From positions 1 through 27,375 of IMG/VR virus record IMGVR_UViG_3300025112_000146: 27,375 nt of DNA, one strand, 5' to 3'. This DNA is from a virus. The notes below the pieces were generated by a model. That model did no database searches. It was not told the DNA's origin and worked only from the letters and a program-made list of their open reading frames with translations. The translations under genes were made by a program, and so were the position numbers. Below, piece after piece: positions 23,568-27,375 of this stretch. The first letter of the stretch is position 1; the number at the start of each line of letters is the position of its first letter.

Positions 23568-24320
23568 ATGGGAATCAATCTAGATAAGATGCGAGCAAAG
23601 CTCGTTGCAGTGCAAAATAAGGGCGATCGACAGAGCATTTTCTGGCGTCCCAACGACGGGAATCAGACTATTCGTATCGTGCCCACGGAAGACGGAGATC
23701 CCTTCAAGGAGGTCTTCTTTCATTATAACGTAACTAAGGGTGGAATTTTATGCCCTAAGCGCAACTTCGGCGATGAGTGCCCAATCTGTGAGTTCGCGTC
23801 CAATCTATGGCGCGAAGGCGTAGACAACAATGACGAGGACTCGAAACGCACAGCTAAGAACCTGTTCGTTCGCCAGCGCTTCTTCAGTCCGGTTCTCATC
23901 CGTGGCGAAGAGACTGATGGTGTCCGCTGGTGGGGCTACGGTAAGACCGCTTACGAAAGCCTGCTCAATCTTGTTCTAAACCCGGATTACGGTGACATCA
24001 CCGATACTGAAGAGGGCACTGATCTTGTGCTCAATTATGGAAAGCCTGCTGGTGCTTCGTATCCGCAGACTAAGCTGCAGCCCCGACGACGCCCGTCGCT
24101 TCTGGCTGACGATGCGGATAGGACTGCAGAGCTTCTTGGCTCGATTGAAGACTTCATGGGGGTTTTCGAGCGAAAGACTCCCCAAGACGTCGAAAAGATC
24201 CTTGAGGAGTTTATTTCGGGGGGTGTTGATGCAGAAGGTAACTCGACAGAGACCGTACAGTATGCTAAGAACAACGCTGACACCGTTGACAATGCGTTCC
24301 AAGAGTTGATGAACGCCTAA
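23568..24320 (+). CDS. 32: Single-stranded DNA-binding protein (gp32-like)
   Basis: A 250-residue single-stranded DNA-binding protein of the T4 gp32 type, which coats DNA at forks and recombination intermediates. It shows FWRPNDGNQTIRIVP (25-39), a zinc-binding set H52, C62, C71, C74 (T4 uses H64, C77, C87, C90), then VRQRFFSPVLIRGEE, WWGYGKTAYESLL and YPQTKLQPRRRPSLL, all consistent with the OB-fold core. T4 gp32 is 301 residues; this one is shorter, mainly after residue 200, but it still ends with an acidic, helical tail where partner proteins would dock. It has its own perfect sigma70 promoter and a structured, A-rich leader. Neighbouring polymerase and RecA/UvsX are its expected partners. 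Confidence 0.92.
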   Translation: MGINLDKMRAKLVAVQNKGDRQSIFWRPNDGNQTIRIVPTEDGDPFKEVFFHYNVTKGGILCPKRNFGDECPICEFASNLWREGVDNNDEDSKRTAKNLFVRQRFFSPVLIRGEETDGVRWWGYGKTAYESLLNLVLNPDYGDITDTEEGTDLVLNYGKPAGASYPQTKLQPRRRPSLLADDADRTAELLGSIEDFMGVFERKTPQDVEKILEEFISGGVDAEGNSTETVQYAKNNADTVDNAFQELMNA

Positions 24321-24330
24321 GACAGATACC

Positions 24331-24356
24331 GCAGGGGGCACGATTGTGCCCCCTGC
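24331..24356 (+). other. Strong RNA hairpin without U-tract
   Basis: GCAGGGGGCAC (24331-24341), loop GATT, GTGCCCCCTGC (24346-24356): a perfect 11-bp stem just after the SSB stop. No run of T follows, so it is not a standard terminator. It may protect the SSB mRNA 3' end, pause polymerase, or limit read-through into the ATPase gene. Confidence 0.7.
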
Positions 24357-24386
24357 TGGTTCAGGGGTTGCGGAGATTTGCGCAAC

Positions 24387-24408
24387 TTACTATAACAAAA
24401 AGGAAAAC
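24387..24408 (+). promoter_or_regulatory. Shared leader element, copy 2
   Basis: CTTACTATAACAAAAAGG plus AAAA directly precedes CATG of the ATPase gene and matches the SSB leader at 23538 apart from shorter A-runs. TATAAC (24391-24396) with TTGCGG 17 bases upstream could be read as a weak promoter, but it would start the mRNA within or after the ribosome site. Confidence 0.5.
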
Positions 24409-26139
24409 ATGAATTATACAATTAAAGCAGATGAGAGAGCCCTCTCTAATTTACTAGACACGCTGAGCCGCGGCTGTAAAAATTCACAAATTATTAGAGA
24501 GCTTCTATGGAACGCCATCGAAGCAATCTTAAGATATCATGCCCAGCTTGGTGTAGAGCCCAAGGGGGTGGTTACCATAACCAAGGACAAGCTGGACCCC
24601 CGCAAAGCGTTGTTTTGTAACTCCCTTGGTGACGCTCTTACTCGCGCGATTGTGGGCGCCCACTTGGTGTCCCTGGGGAGCAGTGGCAATACCGATGAAG
24701 AAGGGGATAATTTTGGAATTGGGGCAAAGGTCGCGTATTTGCCAAACAACCCACTCGGACTTATATATCGCTGCCGCACAGAAATGATGCAATTTCAATT
24801 CGGCAAGAACGAGAACAACTGCTATGGACTTATCCCAGAAGAAGTCGAACTCATCGACGAGGAGGGCAATCTAGTCGACACGGAGTGGGCGGACTTCCCT
24901 GATATCAGACCAGATGAGTTTACACTGCCAGACAGTGAAACCGAGGTTAAGATGCTTGGCTCCGCTGAAGACGAAGACACTTGGAAGCAAATATGCAAGT
25001 TTGCTGGTGCGGAGCATGCGGGAACCGATCCTTGGTCTGGGCACACCATCGCTGATTTCATTGAGCAGCGTATGTGGGCTCTGCCTTGCCCCGGAATTGA
25101 GATTCGCGTCTCAATTTATAATGAAGCCGGCGACGAGATAAGTCAGCGTCTCATTCGTCCACTAAAAGACATCATTCATTCATACCCTGTTAGTGGGAAG
25201 GTGGAGCTGTCCAGCGGGGTGAATATTCATTACTTTGCAAAGAAGTTCAACAAGGGCGTGAAGCTCGGCGATCGCCGACGCACTGGTTATGTAGGGTGTG
25301 TCGTGGGGAGGGAGTCATACGTCGATACTGCTATATCCCCAAGCAGCCGGCAAAAGAACATGTCAGAGTGGGGAATCTTCACTCACCATAAGCATATTGG
25401 GATTTATGCTGAACTGCCCGAAGAGCTGGGCTTCCGCCCACAGCCAAATCGCTGCAGCGTAAGGGGTCCTAATGGCGAAGTTCCCCCACTGTCAGATTAT
25501 GCCGAAGAGTTTCGCAGGAACATTCCCGAAAACCTTAAGCAGTGGATGAGCGAGCTACACACCCCCCATAACTCTACCATCCAAGATGAGATGAACAGGC
25601 TGTTTAGAAAGACAGCTACAGCCTCTAGTACTCAAGGGACAGGCTCTAGCAGAAAGACTTCAGTTGCTGGAGGCTCTGTGTCCAGCCGTGGAAGCCTAAG
25701 CAGCGGCACAAGCTCACCCCGAAGGCGCAAAAAGACAAGAGCAGCGGGCATCGGGTCCAACAAGACATCTACAGCTCCGGAATTTTTACTGCAGAGCGAC
25801 GGCGCTGACTCTCCTGCCGTAACACTTGATACGACTAGCTGGGTTATAACTGTTAATATGGATAGTCCTTTGTTTTTGCATAGATTTGCAAAGCTGAGGG
25901 CATACAAGGGCGCACCGGACGAATTGCTTAAGACTACAGTTGGTGAAACCATGTACCAAGTCTCGTGCCTCTTCTACATAGAGGCAAGGAATGCCCACGC
26001 TAGTGGCAAGTCCATGGACGCGATTCATCGAGACATCGAAGGAAAATTCGATAGTTGCTATGATGAGACGCGAGCTAAGCAGCGGCTCACCAAGCAGCTC
26101 AATCGGGTTGAACGTACCGAGGAAGCTTCAGCCGCCTAG
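24409..26139 (+). CDS. GHKL-type ATPase, possibly rIIA-like
   Basis: A 576-residue protein. ATG 24409 is chosen for its AAAAAGG; a longer frame from GTG 24346 begins inside the hairpin. The N-terminus shows the Bergerat ATP fold: N-box RELLWNAIEA (30-39, with E31, N35, E38) and a glycine lid DNFGIGAKVA (100-109). The G1 position reads CNSLGDALT (70-78), without the usual Asp-x-Gly. The middle domain (about 225-380) resembles the second domain of Hsp90/MutL/MORC-type proteins. Residues about 402-456 are a Ser/Gly/Arg-rich linker with a basic RRRKK patch. The last 115 residues are helical and charged. T4 rIIA (725 residues) is a GHKL protein too, so a relative is possible, but a chaperone, topoisomerase-like or anti-defence role is equally open. 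Confidence 0.75.
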   Translation: MNYTIKADERALSNLLDTLSRGCKNSQIIRELLWNAIEAILRYHAQLGVEPKGVVTITKDKLDPRKALFCNSLGDALTRAIVGAHLVSLGSSGNTDEEGDNFGIGAKVAYLPNNPLGLIYRCRTEMMQFQFGKNENNCYGLIPEEVELIDEEGNLVDTEWADFPDIRPDEFTLPDSETEVKMLGSAEDEDTWKQICKFAGAEHAGTDPWSGHTIADFIEQRMWALPCPGIEIRVSIYNEAGDEISQRLIRPLKDIIHSYPVSGKVELSSGVNIHYFAKKFNKGVKLGDRRRTGYVGCVVGRESYVDTAISPSSRQKNMSEWGIFTHHKHIGIYAELPEELGFRPQPNRCSVRGPNGEVPPLSDYAEEFRRNIPENLKQWMSELHTPHNSTIQDEMNRLFRKTATASSTQGTGSSRKTSVAGGSVSSRGSLSSGTSSPRRRKKTRAAGIGSNKTSTAPEFLLQSDGADSPAVTLDTTSWVITVNMDSPLFLHRFAKLRAYKGAPDELLKTTVGETMYQVSCLFYIEARNAHASGKSMDAIHRDIEGKFDSCYDETRAKQRLTKQLNRVERTEEASAA

Positions 26140-26146
26140 AGTAACG

Positions 26147-26962
26147 ATGCCCAAGACACCCCTACGATATCCGGGTGGCAAATCCCGTGCTGTAAAGCAC
26201 ATTCTGCCACTCATCCCCGAGGATATAACGGAGCTTTGTTCTCCGTTCCTCGGGGGTGGGTCGGTGGAGCTTGCTGTAGCTGAACGAGGAACGCCAGTCC
26301 ACGCTTACGACATCTTTGAGCCGCTTGTGTGGTTCTGGAATGCCCTCTTGACAGACCCCCGATTGCTGGCGGTTTGTGCCGATTCCTACCGAAAAGAGCA
26401 TGCCGACTTTGAAGGAAAAAGAGGTCTTTTAAAAGAAGACTTTAGGCGCCTTCGGGATGAGCTGAGAGAGGAAGGCCGCTTTTCCTACGACAACGCAGCC
26501 AAGCTCTACGCTATCAATCGCAGCAGCTTTTCAGGGGCAACGTTCTCTGGGGGGTGGTCAAAACGAGCATCTTACGCTCGTTTTACGGATAGCTCAATTG
26601 ATCGTATTTATAATTTCCGAGAGTCCAACATGGCAGTAAGCTGTGAGGGCTTTAAAACTTCAATTAATAGGCACCCTGACGCATTCCTATATTGCGACCC
26701 GCCATACTTGCTAGGTGCTGACAAGGACAAGCTATATGGCGATAGGGGCAATACGCACGCAGGCTTTGACCACAGAGCCCTGTATGATATACTCAGCGAA
26801 CGAACCAACTGGGTATTGTCATACAACGACTGTCCCGAAATACGAGACCTATACGAGAGCTATGAGGTTTGCGAAGCTGAATGGGCTTACGGAATGAAGA
26901 ATGTAGGTGGAACCAAGATGGACAAGTCATCAGAAATATTAATCATCAATAAGGAGACATAA
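26147..26962 (+). CDS. dam: N6-adenine DNA methyltransferase (D12 class, Dam-like)
   Basis: A 271-residue enzyme that transfers a methyl group from S-adenosylmethionine to adenine in DNA. Motifs are LRYPGGKSR (6-14) and SPFLGGGSVELA (32-43) for cofactor binding, NRSSFSGATFSGGWS (124-138) typical of the D12 group, and catalytic DPPY at 184-187. The length agrees with T4 Dam (259). ATG 26147 lies eight bases after the ATPase stop; a longer frame from 25991 overlaps the ATPase and lacks motifs. The target is unknown; GATC is usual for this group. The enzyme may mask phage DNA from host restriction or mimic host methylation. No restriction partner is visible. Confidence 0.88.
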   Translation: MPKTPLRYPGGKSRAVKHILPLIPEDITELCSPFLGGGSVELAVAERGTPVHAYDIFEPLVWFWNALLTDPRLLAVCADSYRKEHADFEGKRGLLKEDFRRLRDELREEGRFSYDNAAKLYAINRSSFSGATFSGGWSKRASYARFTDSSIDRIYNFRESNMAVSCEGFKTSINRHPDAFLYCDPPYLLGADKDKLYGDRGNTHAGFDHRALYDILSERTNWVLSYNDCPEIRDLYESYEVCEAEWAYGMKNVGGTKMDKSSEILIINKET

Positions 26963-27375
26963 TGGCTAGAGTTTCAAAAGCCAAGACAGGAAAGCTGTCT
27001 TTGGCGGATATGAGAAATCTTATTAATAAGAAGGCGGGAATGAATGTCGCCCACGATCTAACAAAAGAAAACCCCACGGAAGTTAAAGACTGGATTCCAA
27101 CCGGCTCCCGCTGGCTGGACTCAATCATCTGCCGCGGCAAGTCAGCGGGCATTCCCGTTGGCAAGACGACAGAGATCGCCGGTCTAGAGGCGACAGGCAA
27201 GTCATACATGGCTGCGCAGATTGCCGGCAACGCCCAGAAAATGGGGATCGACGTAGTTTACTTTGATTCAGAGTCAGCCATCGATCCGACCTTCCTTGTG
27301 AAGGCTGGTTGCGACCTAGAGCAACTTCTATATATTCAAGCCGCGTCTGTGGAGTTCGTTCTAGAGACTATCGAG
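26962..27375 (+). CDS. uvsX: RecA/UvsX recombinase, 5' part
   Basis: The first 138 residues of a strand-exchange protein; the gene runs off the right edge. ATG 26962 shares its A with the methyltransferase stop (TAATG), and AAGGAG lies at 26951-26956. The Walker A loop is GLEATGKS (74-81), preceded by GIPVGKTTEIA as in RecA (LPMGRIVEIYG). VVYFDSESAIDPTFL (98-112) is the strand with the catalytic acidic residue. The 45-residue N-terminal extension (basic, helical) would mediate filament contacts. The protein forms filaments on single-stranded DNA, with the gp32-like protein as partner, for repair and recombination-driven replication. The motifs look somewhat closer to RecA than to T4 UvsX. Confidence 0.92.
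   Translation, partial: MARVSKAKTGKLSLADMRNLINKKAGMNVAHDLTKENPTEVKDWIPTGSRWLDSIICRGKSAGIPVGKTTEIAGLEATGKSYMAAQIAGNAQKMGIDVVYFDSESAIDPTFLVKAGCDLEQLLYIQAASVEFVLETIE

Noticed and set aside
24368-24396. TTGCGG-17-TATAAC as a promoter for the ATPase gene
   Set aside because: The -35 match is weak and transcription would begin in or after the ribosome site; the block is better explained as a shared leader element.
24346-24408. GTG start extending the GHKL ATPase by 21 residues
   Set aside because: It starts inside the 11-bp hairpin with no Shine-Dalgarno; ATG 24409 has AAAAAGG and precedes the conserved domain.
25991-26146. Longer methyltransferase start overlapping the ATPase gene
   Set aside because: The extra 52 residues lack any motif; D12 enzymes begin shortly before the LRYPGGKS-type motif, as from ATG 26147.
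1-27375. tRNA genes, CRISPR array, insertion sequences, integrase or attachment site
   Set aside because: Reading both strands I saw no cloverleaf-type element, regular spaced repeats, transposase or integrase motifs.

Overview
This window looks like part of a tailed, contractile-tail (myovirus) phage genome, distantly T4-like. All 23 coding regions I can support lie on the + strand. They are tightly packed, often overlapping by 1 to 13 bases. No gene-free stretch exceeds about 160 bases. I see no tRNA, integrase, transposon or CRISPR array.

Layout. (1) Bases 1-961: the 3' end of a tail-fibre-type gene, closed by a strong terminator. (2) 1097-3937: capsid module, with an acidic coiled-coil scaffold (gp22-like) and a 600-aa major capsid protein (gp23-like). 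(3) 4093-5044: two small genes, a beta-rich virion-type protein and a short basic protein with AAPEP repeats. (4) 5094-7708: three neck/connector/tail-completion candidates in the T4 order 13-14-15. (5) 7803-11515: a very large tail sheath (998 aa) and the tail tube. (6) 11586-12621: a gp26-family zinc-ribbon protein plus a 57-aa coupled ORF, sitting where tail-assembly chaperones usually lie. (7) 12721-21471: tape measure, a baseplate/tube-cap candidate, a LysM gp53-like protein, a 1116-aa hub candidate and an unknown 406-aa protein. (8) 21471-27375: replication, recombination and modification genes. These are an exonuclease-less family A DNA polymerase, a divergent FtsZ/tubulin-like protein, a gp32-type single-stranded DNA-binding protein, a GHKL ATPase, a D12-class adenine methyltransferase and the start of RecA/UvsX.

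How it works together. The first 21 kb builds head, neck, tail and baseplate. The last 6 kb copies, protects, recombines and modifies DNA. Terminase, portal and prohead protease are not here and are probably upstream. The virion parts resemble T4, but the polymerase is of the Pol I/T7 family, and the tape measure-LysM-hub order recalls Mu or PBSX-type tails, so the genome is a mosaic.

Regulation. The structural half carries a recurring intergenic motif, AACTAATTAT and variants. It sits upstream of most structural genes that have a spacer, and directly after each of four intrinsic terminators. I propose it is this phage's late promoter element. The single-stranded DNA-binding gene instead has an exact consensus sigma70 promoter, TTGACA-17-TATAAT.

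Host. The octamer GCGATCGC, the HIP1 element typical of many freshwater and filamentous cyanobacteria, occurs six times by my count against about 0.4 expected. A cyanobacterial host is a reasonable but unproven guess.
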